Positions 7,500-15,947 of a stretch of DNA of 64,000 nt are shown piece after piece. This DNA is from CAYMWF01 sp964394085 [NCBI: uncultured Gemmatimonadota bacterium] (GTDB taxonomy: Bacteria; GCA-2686955; CAYMWF01), in contig CAYMWF010000023.1 of the NCBI GenBank assembly GCA_964394085.1, positions 1 to 64,000 of the forward strand. The letters run 5' to 3'. The notes beneath the pieces are model-generated. The model did not search any database, was not told where the DNA came from, and saw nothing but the letters and a program-made list of their open reading frames with translations. Within the stretch, counting starts at the first letter, position 1; each line of letters opens with the position of its first letter. The translations under genes were made by a program, and so were the position numbers.

Positions 7500-9211
7500 C
7501 CGTCGTCCTCCATGGTGTCCCGGAGGAGCCCGGTCATCTCCTCCACCGTGAACGGCCGCCCGTCCGCTTTTCCGATGTGACCCGCGGTTTCTATGCCCGT
7601 CTCCATGCGGAGCAGGCGTCCGAGCTGACCGCCGTAGCTGGTTTCGACCGTGAATATCCGCCTGAAACCTGCGAGAGCTTCGGTAACCGCGGCTCCGTTC
7701 ACGGGGAAGAGGCTGCTGAAGACGCCCGTGGCAATCCGGCCGCCGTCACGACTCCGGATGATCGACGCGGCTTCTTCGAGAGCGCCCGCCGTGGAACCCC
7801 AGCAGAGGAACAGGTCCTCCGCGGGCGCGCCGGAAACCCGGGGGGCGGGGGATCCGGCGGCGATGCCGCCGAGTTTCCTCATCCGCTTCCCGTGCTGGAG
7901 GACGCGGTTCGCGCGGTCGTCCGTGAGGAGGCCCGATTCGTCGTGCTCGTGGGAGTCGCAGCCGATCAGCCACTTCGACAACCCGGGGAAAGCCCTCGGA
8001 CTCACTCCCGAAGGGGTCGGTTCGTAGCGCCTGAGCACGGCGGTCTCTTCCGGTTCGGGAGCGATCGGGCCCCTGTCGATGGTCACCCGGGAGAGGTCGA
8101 AAACGGGAACCGAGGCTTCGGAATCGGCGAAGTAGAGGTCGGTCAAAAGGAAAACCGGTACATGCCATCGTTCGGCGATGTTGAAAGCTTCGGCACCCAT
8201 GTAGAAGGCTTCTTCGTGGCTCGACGGGGAGAGGACCGCCCGCGGAAACTCGCCGTGGGAGGCGTGGACCGTGAAGAGGAGGTCGGACTGCTCGGTGCGC
8301 GTCGACATGCCGGTGGAGGGGCCGGCCCTCTGGGCGTCGACGATGACGACCGGCGTTTCAGACATCCCGGCCAGGCCGAGCGCCTCCGACATCAGGCAGA
8401 TGCCGGCGCCCGAGGTTCCGGTCGCCGCACGGGTGCCCATGTATGATGCTCCTATCGCCATGTGGAGCGCCGCGATCTCGTCCTCCGCCTGTTCCACGGC
8501 GATACCGGCGGCCGGCCCGTGTTCCGCCAGCGTGTTCATTATCGAGGTGGACGGCGTCATCGGGTAGCCGGCATACACCCCTATCCCTCCCGCGATCATC
8601 CCGAGGGCGAGAGCTTCGTTTCCCGATACCAGGAGTCGATCTCCGGCAGGGCCGGGTTCGAAGGGAACCGGACGGATCTCGGCCGGATCCACCGTCAGCG
8701 ACACCGCCTCGATGGCCGCGTGGTTAAGGTCGAGAACGTCCGGCGGAATCCGTTTCCCCAGCAGGCGCGTCACCGCGCTTTTCAGGGTTTCCGGTGCGAA
8801 ACCGAGAATGGCGAACAGTTTCGCCAGCAGCTTGACGGCCGTGAACCTCGGCGCCGACGCAGCCCCGGGGCCGACGGCCGCGTCGAGAGCGAGTATGCGC
8901 GGATCGTCGCGGCCGTTCCGGTCGGTTTCGAGGCACAGGGCCCTGCCGTCCCGGGCGAGGCCGGAAAGGTGTTTCCCGAGGCCCTCGCCGTTGAGAGCCA
9001 CCAGGAAATCGATCCTGTCCACCGGCGCAAAAAGCCGCTCGTCCGAGAAGCGGATGCTCGAAAAATTGTGTCCTCCCCTGATCCGCGACTGGTAGTCGGC
9101 GGATACGAAGACCTCGTATCCGAGCCGCAGCAGGATTTTACTTAGAATGGCCGCCGCGGACTGGACACCCTGTCCCGCAGCTCCGGCTATGACGATATTC
9201 AGATCCGCCAT
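7496..9211 (-). CDS. korA: 2-oxoacid:ferredoxin oxidoreductase alpha subunit with fused gamma domain (KorA-type)
   Basis: The first 190 residues form the gamma domain (glycine-rich GAAGQGVQSAA at 10-20, and RGGHNFSSIRFS at 46-57). The alpha domain then begins with GNEALALGMIAGG and contains the 2-oxoacid-binding motif YPMTPST at 216-222. This gamma-alpha fusion with a separate KorB is characteristic of 2-oxoglutarate oxidoreductases of TCA and reductive TCA cycles. The length is 571 aa. It is the first gene of the minus-strand operon korA-korB-sdhA-sdhB-aspartase/fumarase. A candidate sigma-70 promoter lies about 100 bases upstream (9313-9341). The cluster supplies reduced ferredoxin and succinyl-CoA in the oxidative direction, or fixes CO2 in the reverse direction; sequence does not choose between them. 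Confidence 0.93.
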   Translation of the reverse strand: MADLNIVIAGAAGQGVQSAAAILSKILLRLGYEVFVSADYQSRIRGGHNFSSIRFSDERLFAPVDRIDFLVALNGEGLGKHLSGLARDGRALCLETDRNGRDDPRILALDAAVGPGAASAPRFTAVKLLAKLFAILGFAPETLKSAVTRLLGKRIPPDVLDLNHAAIEAVSLTVDPAEIRPVPFEPGPAGDRLLVSGNEALALGMIAGGIGVYAGYPMTPSTSIMNTLAEHGPAAGIAVEQAEDEIAALHMAIGASYMGTRAATGTSGAGICLMSEALGLAGMSETPVVIVDAQRAGPSTGMSTRTEQSDLLFTVHASHGEFPRAVLSPSSHEEAFYMGAEAFNIAERWHVPVFLLTDLYFADSEASVPVFDLSRVTIDRGPIAPEPEETAVLRRYEPTPSGVSPRAFPGLSKWLIGCDSHEHDESGLLTDDRANRVLQHGKRMRKLGGIAAGSPAPRVSGAPAEDLFLCWGSTAGALEEAASIIRSRDGGRIATGVFSSLFPVNGAAVTEALAGFRRIFTVETSYGGQLGRLLRMETGIETAGHIGKADGRPFTVEEMTGLLRDTMEDDG

Positions 9212-9312
9212 CGATATCTTTCTTTACGGCTGGTTGGATTCGGTCGCGTCTGAAGTACGCGCGGACACGGGGCGGATCCCGACGGAACCTGCCGCGTGTT
9301 CGCGGCGGGATG

Positions 9313-9341
9313 AATATGGTCAAAGATGACAGAGCTGTCAA
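9313..9341 (-). promoter_or_regulatory. Candidate promoter of the kor-sdh operon with an overlapping palindrome
   Basis: Read on the minus strand, TTGACA (9341-9336) is separated by 17 bases from CATATT (9318-9313). A perfect 6-2-6 inverted repeat, TGACAG-AG-CTGTCA (9327-9340), covers the -35 box and could be an operator. The -10 box is only a partial match, so this is a suggestion. Confidence 0.4.
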
Positions 9342-9730
9342 CTATCTAGATTTTCGCGGCTTATTTCAGGATTCTTCGAGGCGGTCATAACCCTCGGGAT
9401 GGATGGGATCCTTTTTTAGAAATATTTCTCAATATGATTTGTCGCTATTGTGCACATTTTGCTTCAACGGAATTATCTGTTGTGATAATAAAAACATCCG
9501 GCACGGGGTTGCCGCATTCGGAGGAAGGAGCCTTGACCGCGGCCCGGGGATGCTCCCGCGGTGATGAACAAGCTGCCCTTCTGGAATGCCCGCAAGGCTC
9601 TCAGTTCGTCCGGATTTTCCTCTATTTCATGTTGTTTCGCGCGCAGCGCAAGCAGTTCGAGATGTCGATTTCGATCATATCGAGCTGAGACAGAGCGTAT
9701 GACTTCCCGTTCGGACACCAGGGAGACTTG
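9342..9730. other. Gap between the divergent kor-sdh and respiratory operons
   Basis: This gap should hold the promoter of the plus-strand oxidase/ACIII operon, but I see no convincing -35/-10 pair. An AT-rich patch at about 9413-9475 is the best candidate region. A 55-codon frame, ATG 9564 to TGA 9729-9731, overlaps the next start as TGATG. Its Ser/Arg-rich product has no recognisable features, so I do not call it a gene. Confidence 0.4.
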
Positions 9731-11167
9731 ATGGAGTGGCCGATCTTCGAGATGCCGTTTATCGGGAACCGGATGCTCATTGCGCTCATTGCGACGGTGC
9801 ACATCTGCATCTCCCACGGCATGGCGGTGGGAGGCAGCTACTTCGTCGTATCCCTCCATTACAAGTCGCTTCGCGAAGGTAACGAGCGCCTCGGCGAGCT
9901 CGCTTTCAGAATCCTGCGCGTATTCTTCATAACGACGACTTCCCTGGGCGCGCTCACCGGCGTCGGGATATGGCTCACCACTTCGATCGTATCATCCCCG
10001 ACCATCGGCTCCCTGCTTCACGTCTTCTTCTGGGCCTGGTTCCTGGAGTGGCTCGTATTCGTCACGGAAGTCGTAACGATATTGATCTATTATCTTTCAT
10101 GGAACAGGATGGGCCCGGAAAAAAGCCTGAAGATCGGCATCCTTTACGTGGTCGTCTCCTGGATTACCATGATGCTCATCACCGGCATCCTCGGAGCCAT
10201 GCTCACCCCCGGCAGGTGGATCGAAACACGATCCTTCTTCGACGGGTTCTTCAACCCGAGCTACCTTCCCCAGCTATTGACGAGAACCTCCCTGGCCGCC
10301 CTTCTTTCCATTGCGTTCGGCTTGATCATCGTGCGCATATCAAGGGATTACAGGGATCAGTGGGAAAATGTCTGGAGGTTCGCGGGGAAGAGTCTGATCG
10401 TGATTGCACCGGTCTTCCTGTTCGGAGTTTTGAACTACTACCATACCCTCCCGCAGCAGATAAACCACCTGGTCTCCACCGCGATGATGACCACCGGTTA
10501 CGCCGTATACGCCCACATCAGCAAGATGTATTATATCTTTCTCGTGCTCTTCCTCGCGGCGTCCGGCGCAGTCCTTGTGAAAAAACGGAAGGACTACCTG
10601 GTTCTTTCTTTCGTGCCGGTGATCCTGATGGTGATTTCAGTGGGTCAGCTCGAGCGGGTCAGGGAATTCATAAGGAAGCCGTTCACCATCCATCAGTACC
10701 TCTACTCCAACGGCATACGCCTGGATGAAGCTCCCTTCCTGTCGAAGCATGGAATCCTGAACTATTCGGGGTGGGCCGACCGCAGGGCGACCGAGAATGA
10801 CCCGGTTCTCCGCAACGGTGAAAAAATCTTCAAGATGGAATGCTCGATCTGTCACACATACAGGGGCGTGAACGGCATCACCAAGAAAACGGATATCCTC
10901 CGGGACAGGGAAATCATTGAAAATTTCCTGAATACGTACAGGTATTCCCACCCGTTCATGCCGCCCTTCGTCGGAACCGACGAGGAGCGTTCGTTCCTGG
11001 CGGCATATCTCGACAATATCGTAAACGGTCGGAACCCGCAGGATATGACGGAGCTCGAATCGGAAGGAGAGCCGGAACCGGAGCGGGAAGGCGCGGAACC
11101 CGATCCGGAACCGGAGCGGGAACCGGAGCGGGAAACGGAGCGGACTCCCGGGGAGGTTTCCGGCTGA
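9731..11167 (+). CDS. Cytochrome bd subunit I-like protein with C-terminal cytochrome c domain
   Basis: The first about 320 residues are a polytopic membrane domain resembling CydA. H24 in the first helix aligns with the E. coli CydA H19 heme ligand. GALTGVGIW (73-81) matches the conserved GxxTG region. E106 and E113 precede YYLSWNRM, much like CydA E99/E107 before FFFGWDRL. A soluble cytochrome c domain follows, with heme motif C371-S-I-C-H375 and a likely distal Met410 in HPFMPPFVGT. The last 36 residues are a Glu/Pro/Arg-rich tail. The start is ATG 9731 (AGGGAG five bases upstream); a TTG sits one codon before. It opens the operon with a paralogue and the alternative complex III. By family knowledge such fusions may be oxygen reductases that take electrons from c-type hemes instead of quinol. 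Activity is inferred. Confidence 0.8.
   Translation: MEWPIFEMPFIGNRMLIALIATVHICISHGMAVGGSYFVVSLHYKSLREGNERLGELAFRILRVFFITTTSLGALTGVGIWLTTSIVSSPTIGSLLHVFFWAWFLEWLVFVTEVVTILIYYLSWNRMGPEKSLKIGILYVVVSWITMMLITGILGAMLTPGRWIETRSFFDGFFNPSYLPQLLTRTSLAALLSIAFGLIIVRISRDYRDQWENVWRFAGKSLIVIAPVFLFGVLNYYHTLPQQINHLVSTAMMTTGYAVYAHISKMYYIFLVLFLAASGAVLVKKRKDYLVLSFVPVILMVISVGQLERVREFIRKPFTIHQYLYSNGIRLDEAPFLSKHGILNYSGWADRRATENDPVLRNGEKIFKMECSICHTYRGVNGITKKTDILRDREIIENFLNTYRYSHPFMPPFVGTDEERSFLAAYLDNIVNGRNPQDMTELESEGEPEPEREGAEPDPEPEREPERETERTPGEVSG
11062..11143 (+). repeat. Short tandem repeats encoding a Glu/Pro/Arg-rich tail
   Basis: Degenerate copies of the 12-base unit GAACCGGAGCGG repeat here. They encode the acidic/basic, proline-rich C-terminus of the preceding oxidase-like protein. 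The repeats may vary in copy number between strains. Confidence 0.7.
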
Positions 11168-11168
11168 C

Positions 11169-12461
11169 ATGGATCTGATACCCATAGATTTCCCCCTGGC
11201 CCTGCCCGCCTCGATCTTTTTCCTGAAGTTCGTCCTGGTAAGCCTCTTCATAATTCACATACTCCTGGTAAACGCGATGATCGGAGGAGCTTTCGGGAGC
11301 GTTTTTCTGAGGATGCTGGGCGGTGAAGATCCCTTCTGGTCCAGGCTGGCGAGAGATCTTCTCGACACGGTTACCGTCAACAAGAGCATGGCGGTCGTTC
11401 TGGGGGTCGGTCCGCTTCTCGCCATCAACCTGGCCTACACGCGATTCTTCTATCCCGCGAACAACATCACGGCGCCGTACTGGCTTTCGATCATCTGGCT
11501 CGTGGCACTGGCGTTCCTGTCGCTCTATGTCTATAAATACACCTGGGATTCGCAAAGATACGGCATGGGATTCAAGTATTTCTGGGGCATCCTCGGTTGC
11601 GGGATTCTCGCGCTGGTGCCGCTCATCTTCCTTACGAACATCAATCTCATGCTTTATCCCGACCAGTGGAAAAATGTGGCGGGATTCCTCGATGCCCTCT
11701 GGCTTCCCAACGTATTGCCCAGGTATCTGCATTTCATGAACGCGAGCTTCGCGATCACCGGATTCTTCGTGTACGGATACTTCCACTTCAAGGGTAAGGG
11801 GGCGGGCGGGGATGCCGCATACTTCTCCCGGGCATCGAGACTGGGCATGAAATGGGCGCTGGTCGCCACGCTGCTGCAGACGATTTTCGGAACCTTCAAC
11901 TATGCGACCCTTCCCGCGGCCGCGGATTCTCCCCTGGTGCTGCTCCTGATATGTGCGGCCATCTCGTTCGCGGGGCTCGCCGTCTTCCTTCTCCTTCTGA
12001 ATCTCTACACGGACAAAAGGGCAGGCCCCTACTCGATATTCGTCGTCATTCTCGTGGTGGTCGGGGTGATGGCTTCGATGCGGCACGTTGTCAGGGAGAA
12101 CGCCCTGGATATTCCCGAGGCGATAGCCCTCAGGAAAACGACGACATACAGGGAAAAGCTGGCTTTGTTCATGGAATCCTATTCTCCCGACGGAACCTCG
12201 AAGCGAACGGGCGAATCGGTGTTCAGGGAGGTCTGCACCGCATGCCATGCGATAGACAAGCGGATTGTCGGGCCTCCCATGCAGTACGCCATCGATAAGT
12301 ACAGGGACAGCAGCGACGAAATGATCGAATTCATCAGCTCACCCAGAAAAGTGGATGAGGATTACCCGGTAATGCCGAAGCCGCCGGTAACGGATCGGGA
12401 AATAGAAATGGTGGTCGGCTATCTGCTCGGTTTGGGAACAGAATCGAATGGGGAAGAGTAA
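11169..12461 (+). CDS. Second cytochrome bd subunit I-like protein with C-terminal cytochrome c domain
   Basis: This is a paralogue of the preceding gene with the same plan: about 310 residues of membrane domain, then a monoheme cytochrome c domain (C356-T-A-C-H360, likely distal Met402 in YPVMPKPP). H30 in the first helix aligns with the CydA H19 position. H188 in VLPRYLHFMNASF lies where CydA has the b558 ligand H186. The glutamate pair of the active-site region seems absent: the aligned stretch reads WLVALAFLSLYVYKYTWDSQR. The two proteins therefore appear to carry different subsets of heme ligands and may form a heterodimer. It starts one base after the previous stop and overlaps actA by 14 bases. 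Family membership is fairly clear; the specific subfamily needs a tree. Confidence 0.78.
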   Translation: MDLIPIDFPLALPASIFFLKFVLVSLFIIHILLVNAMIGGAFGSVFLRMLGGEDPFWSRLARDLLDTVTVNKSMAVVLGVGPLLAINLAYTRFFYPANNITAPYWLSIIWLVALAFLSLYVYKYTWDSQRYGMGFKYFWGILGCGILALVPLIFLTNINLMLYPDQWKNVAGFLDALWLPNVLPRYLHFMNASFAITGFFVYGYFHFKGKGAGGDAAYFSRASRLGMKWALVATLLQTIFGTFNYATLPAAADSPLVLLLICAAISFAGLAVFLLLLNLYTDKRAGPYSIFVVILVVVGVMASMRHVVRENALDIPEAIALRKTTTYREKLALFMESYSPDGTSKRTGESVFREVCTACHAIDKRIVGPPMQYAIDKYRDSSDEMIEFISSPRKVDEDYPVMPKPPVTDREIEMVVGYLLGLGTESNGEE

Positions 12462-13029
12462 ACCAGGAAACAACGCGTCGGGAAGCGGCCGGCTTCCGTT
12501 GATCTTTGCCGGCGCGACCGTGATCTGGATCGGCGCGATGCTCGCCGCCGCCGCGGGGGCGCACCTGTGGATACAGTACATGGCCGCCGAAGCGCCCGTG
12601 CAGCCTGTGCGGTTTTCACATACCGTCCATGTAAACGGGCTCAACATGGAATGCCTCTACTGTCATGTCTACGCCGAAACCTCCATCCATGCAACGATCC
12701 CGGAAGGGTCGGTCTGCCTCGACTGCCACGAAGGGGCCGGGATTGAACATCCCGAGGTTGAAAGAATGCTCGACATTCTCGAAAAAGAAGGAAGCATACC
12801 CTGGCAGCGGGTATACAGAGTGAAGGATCACGTCTATTTCTCTCACCGGGTTCATACCGCCGGCGCCGGTCTGCGCTGCCAGGAATGCCACGGGCCGGTG
12901 GAGCACATGACGGTGGCTGAGATGTCATCCGGCGCGGCGGCGGTCCGCAACACGATCGAAATGGGATGGTGCATCGCCTGTCACCGGAGACTGGGCGCGT
13001 CCCGTGAATGCATCACCTGCCACAAATAG
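12448..13029 (+). CDS. actA: Alternative complex III pentaheme cytochrome c subunit
   Basis: ActA is the multiheme c-type subunit of the quinol:electron acceptor oxidoreductase ACIII. One N-terminal transmembrane helix (about 17-43) anchors a periplasmic domain. That domain has five CxxCH motifs, at C69-H73, C90-H94, C144-H148, C175-H179 and C188-H192. The length is 193 aa and the heme count matches characterised ActA. Its start lies inside the end of the preceding oxidase-like gene, which implies coupled translation. The order actA-B-C-D-F follows the canonical locus. Confidence 0.93.
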   Translation: MGKSKPGNNASGSGRLPLIFAGATVIWIGAMLAAAAGAHLWIQYMAAEAPVQPVRFSHTVHVNGLNMECLYCHVYAETSIHATIPEGSVCLDCHEGAGIEHPEVERMLDILEKEGSIPWQRVYRVKDHVYFSHRVHTAGAGLRCQECHGPVEHMTVAEMSSGAAAVRNTIEMGWCIACHRRLGASRECITCHK

Positions 13030-13037
13030 GATCTGCG

Positions 13038-15947
13038 ATGGGTGGAACCGGAATCGATAGAAGGAGCTTTCTGAAGCTGGTCGGAGGCGCGACGGCCCTT
13101 GCGGCGATACCGTCCGCAGCGCCCCGGGCTTCCCTCGCGAAGCTGTATCCCGTACTCGTTCCTGAAAAGGAGATAATTCCGGGAACGCCTTACTGGTTCG
13201 CCTCGACCTGCCGCGAATGCCCCGCGGGATGCGGGGTGATGCTCAAGACCAGGAACGGAAACGTGAAGAAGGTGGAGGGCAATCCGAACCATCCGGTCAG
13301 CCGGGGAGGGCTCTGCCCCCGAGGCCAGGCGGCTCTCCAGGAGGTGTACAGTCCCGGGAGGCTCGAATCCCCTCTCTTTATCGGGGGCGATGGTTCGCCG
13401 GCGCCGCTGACATGGGACGATGCGCTCGCGCAAATAAACGAAAAAACGGCGCCGGGAAGGACGGTGTTTCTATCAGGGCGTCTTACGGGCTCCAGGAGGA
13501 GACTCGCGGACAGGTGGCTGAAATCGTTCGGCGGGAGCGGCTCGGCCGTTGTGCATGAACCTCTGTTCAGAAAGGCGGCCTCCATCGCCAACAGGATCTG
13601 CTTCGGGATGGAAGCCCGGAACAGATACCTTATAGGCAGGGCGGACTACGTTCTTTCCTTCGGCGCCGACTTCATGGAGACGTGGGAATCTCCCGTCGAG
13701 CTCAGCAGGGGATACTCTGAGGCGCGCCGGTTCGACGGCGGCGAAATCGTGAAGTTCGTCCATATCGGGTCGACCGACACCCTCACCGCCGCCAACGCCG
13801 ACGAAGAATACAAGGTTCCGCCGGGAAGTGAATCCCTTCTGATGCTGGCGCTGGCCCGGCTTCTGCTCGACGAGGACGGCGGCAGGATCGATCCCGTGGA
13901 AAAGGCCGCGCTGAAGCAGAGCCTCGAGCCGTTCAGCCTCGAACGGGCTTCATCCGCCTCCGGCCTGTCCCGGGAGCTTCTCACCGGCATCGCGGGGCAG
14001 CTTGCGAGATGCGGCAACCCGCTGGTCCTCTGCGGCGACGGCCTCGCGGCGCACGAGAGGGGAACCGAATCCCAGGTCTCCGCCTCAATCCTCCGTTTCG
14101 TCGCCGGCTGCCACGGAAAGACCGTTTCACTCCTTCCCCGGAACGATTCACCCGGAGATTTCCCGGGATACGACCTGGACGGCTTGATCGAAGATATGGA
14201 ATCGGGCGGGATCTCCCGCCTTTTCGTATACGAAACCGATCCTCTGTTCACCTACCCCGACCGGGAGCGGCTCAACGCGGCGATGAGGCGTGTCCCGCTG
14301 AAAGTCGCGCTCGCCGCCACCATGAATGAAACCGCATCCGCGTGCGACTTCGCGCTCCCCGTGCACCACGCTATCGAAACATGGGGTCTGGACGAACCCC
14401 GGCCGGGTGTATTTTCCCTGGTGCAGCCCGCCACGGCCCCTGTTTCCGGCGCCCGCGCCGCCGGAGAGATACTCCTTGCCACGGGAAACGACCGGGAAGA
14501 GCCCAGATCGTTCGAAGATTTCATCCGTGAGGAGTGGGAGTCCGTGTTCCGGGCGGCTGGAAAAAGTGTTTCTTTCGAGGAGAGCTGGAAGGATGTTCTT
14601 CTCCTCGGCGGACTCTGGACGAATGCCGGGGATCCGCCGGTCCCGCGGCGCCTCGCCGGAACGGCTCACGATCTTCTCCGGAAGATCGATCCGCATCCGT
14701 CCGTGGAGCGGGGTTTAACGCTTGTCGTCAGCCCCAGCCACCGCTTCTACGACGGGCGGGGGAGCAACAAGCCGTGGCTGTGGGAGATGCCTGATCCCCT
14801 CACCGGAGTAGTCTGGGACACGCCCCTCCGCGTCCACCCGGAGCAGGCCGCCGGGAAAAGGCTCGCCGACGGCGACATCGTCAAAGTCTCGGCGAACGGC
14901 AGGTCGATCGAAGCCCCGGTTCTTTTGACCGGCGGTGTACATCCGGACGTGGCCGCGATCGATATCGGTTCGGGCCGCGCCGGAAATGCTGATACGGATG
15001 CCGACGGAACAGGGAATCCGCTATCCCTTCTTCCGGTGAAATCGACGGATCCTGCTTCAGGCGATACCGTGCTGTGCGTCCGGGACGTTATCCTGGAAAA
15101 GACCGGCCGGAAAAAGAAGCTCGTCCGGCTTCAAGGCGGGTATTCGCAGGGAGCTCGCGGTATAACACAGGCAATGCCGGTATCCGAGGCGGTCCGGCTT
15201 CACGGTGCGGGCGCACACAGGGAACATCACCACGAGCACCAGATCTATCCTCCCCATGAACACGGCGAATATTTCTGGGGGATGGTGATCGATCTCGACC
15301 TCTGCAGCGGCTGCGGCGCCTGCGTTGTCGCCTGTTACGCCGAAAACAACATCCAGGTAGTGGGGAAAGAGCAGTGCGGCGTCGGGAGGGAGATGGCCTG
15401 GCTCAGGATCGAGCAGTTCGAGGTCGGCGGACGGAAGATGTTTCTGCCGATGCTCTGCCAGCAGTGCGAGAATGCTCCCTGCGAGCCGGTATGCCCGGTG
15501 TATGCGACGGTCCACAGCAGCGACGGGTTGAACGTCCAGGTATACAACAGGTGCGTCGGAACCCGGTACTGCTCCAACAATTGCCCGTACAAGGTGAGAC
15601 GTTTCAACTACATCCCGGTCGAAAGAGACGGGCTCCCCGAAAAGCAGCTCAATCCGGACATCTATATCCGCACCAAGGGCATCATGGAAAAATGCACCTT
15701 CTGCGTCCATCGTCTCAGGAAAGCCAAGGAGGACGCTAAAATCGAAGGGAGAGCGGTGCGGGACGGCGAAGCAGTTCCCGCCTGCGCCCAGTCGTGCCCG
15801 GCCGGCGCAATCACTTTCGGCAATCTGAATGATCCGGAGAGCGCGGTGTCGAAGCTCAAAAACGATTTCAGGGGATACTCGGTGTTCGATGAATTGAATA
15901 CGCAGCCGTCCATAACGTATCTGAAAGGTTTGATTCATGGCTCCTGA
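13038..15947 (+). CDS. actB: Alternative complex III molybdopterin-like/iron-sulfur subunit
   Basis: ActB fuses a molybdopterin oxidoreductase-like domain to an HybA/NrfC-like ferredoxin domain on the periplasmic face. A twin-arginine signal (R8-R9-SFLKLVGG) indicates Tat export. The first domain begins with cluster-type cysteines C58, C61, C65 and C93. The C-terminal ferredoxin domain starts at C756, C759, C762 and C766 and continues with CQQCENAPC, CVGTRYCSNNCP, CTFC and CAQSCP groups, enough for four clusters. ACIII ActB is known to lack a working molybdenum cofactor. The start ATG 13038 has AGGA seven bases upstream. A longer reading beginning at 13008 would overlap actA and put ten residues before the Tat signal, so I reject it. 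It overlaps actC by 11 bases. Confidence 0.94.
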   Translation: MGGTGIDRRSFLKLVGGATALAAIPSAAPRASLAKLYPVLVPEKEIIPGTPYWFASTCRECPAGCGVMLKTRNGNVKKVEGNPNHPVSRGGLCPRGQAALQEVYSPGRLESPLFIGGDGSPAPLTWDDALAQINEKTAPGRTVFLSGRLTGSRRRLADRWLKSFGGSGSAVVHEPLFRKAASIANRICFGMEARNRYLIGRADYVLSFGADFMETWESPVELSRGYSEARRFDGGEIVKFVHIGSTDTLTAANADEEYKVPPGSESLLMLALARLLLDEDGGRIDPVEKAALKQSLEPFSLERASSASGLSRELLTGIAGQLARCGNPLVLCGDGLAAHERGTESQVSASILRFVAGCHGKTVSLLPRNDSPGDFPGYDLDGLIEDMESGGISRLFVYETDPLFTYPDRERLNAAMRRVPLKVALAATMNETASACDFALPVHHAIETWGLDEPRPGVFSLVQPATAPVSGARAAGEILLATGNDREEPRSFEDFIREEWESVFRAAGKSVSFEESWKDVLLLGGLWTNAGDPPVPRRLAGTAHDLLRKIDPHPSVERGLTLVVSPSHRFYDGRGSNKPWLWEMPDPLTGVVWDTPLRVHPEQAAGKRLADGDIVKVSANGRSIEAPVLLTGGVHPDVAAIDIGSGRAGNADTDADGTGNPLSLLPVKSTDPASGDTVLCVRDVILEKTGRKKKLVRLQGGYSQGARGITQAMPVSEAVRLHGAGAHREHHHEHQIYPPHEHGEYFWGMVIDLDLCSGCGACVVACYAENNIQVVGKEQCGVGREMAWLRIEQFEVGGRKMFLPMLCQQCENAPCEPVCPVYATVHSSDGLNVQVYNRCVGTRYCSNNCPYKVRRFNYIPVERDGLPEKQLNPDIYIRTKGIMEKCTFCVHRLRKAKEDAKIEGRAVRDGEAVPACAQSCPAGAITFGNLNDPESAVSKLKNDFRGYSVFDELNTQPSITYLKGLIHGS

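Noticed and set aside
9434-9688. An 84-codon plus-strand frame in the gap before the oxidase operon
   Set aside because: No ribosome site, odd composition, and it ends before the operon start; probably the promoter region.
10956-12248. A 430-codon minus-strand frame opposite the bd-like genes
   Set aside because: It is antisense to clear membrane and heme-binding coding sequence, rich in Arg/His/Glu and without a plausible product.
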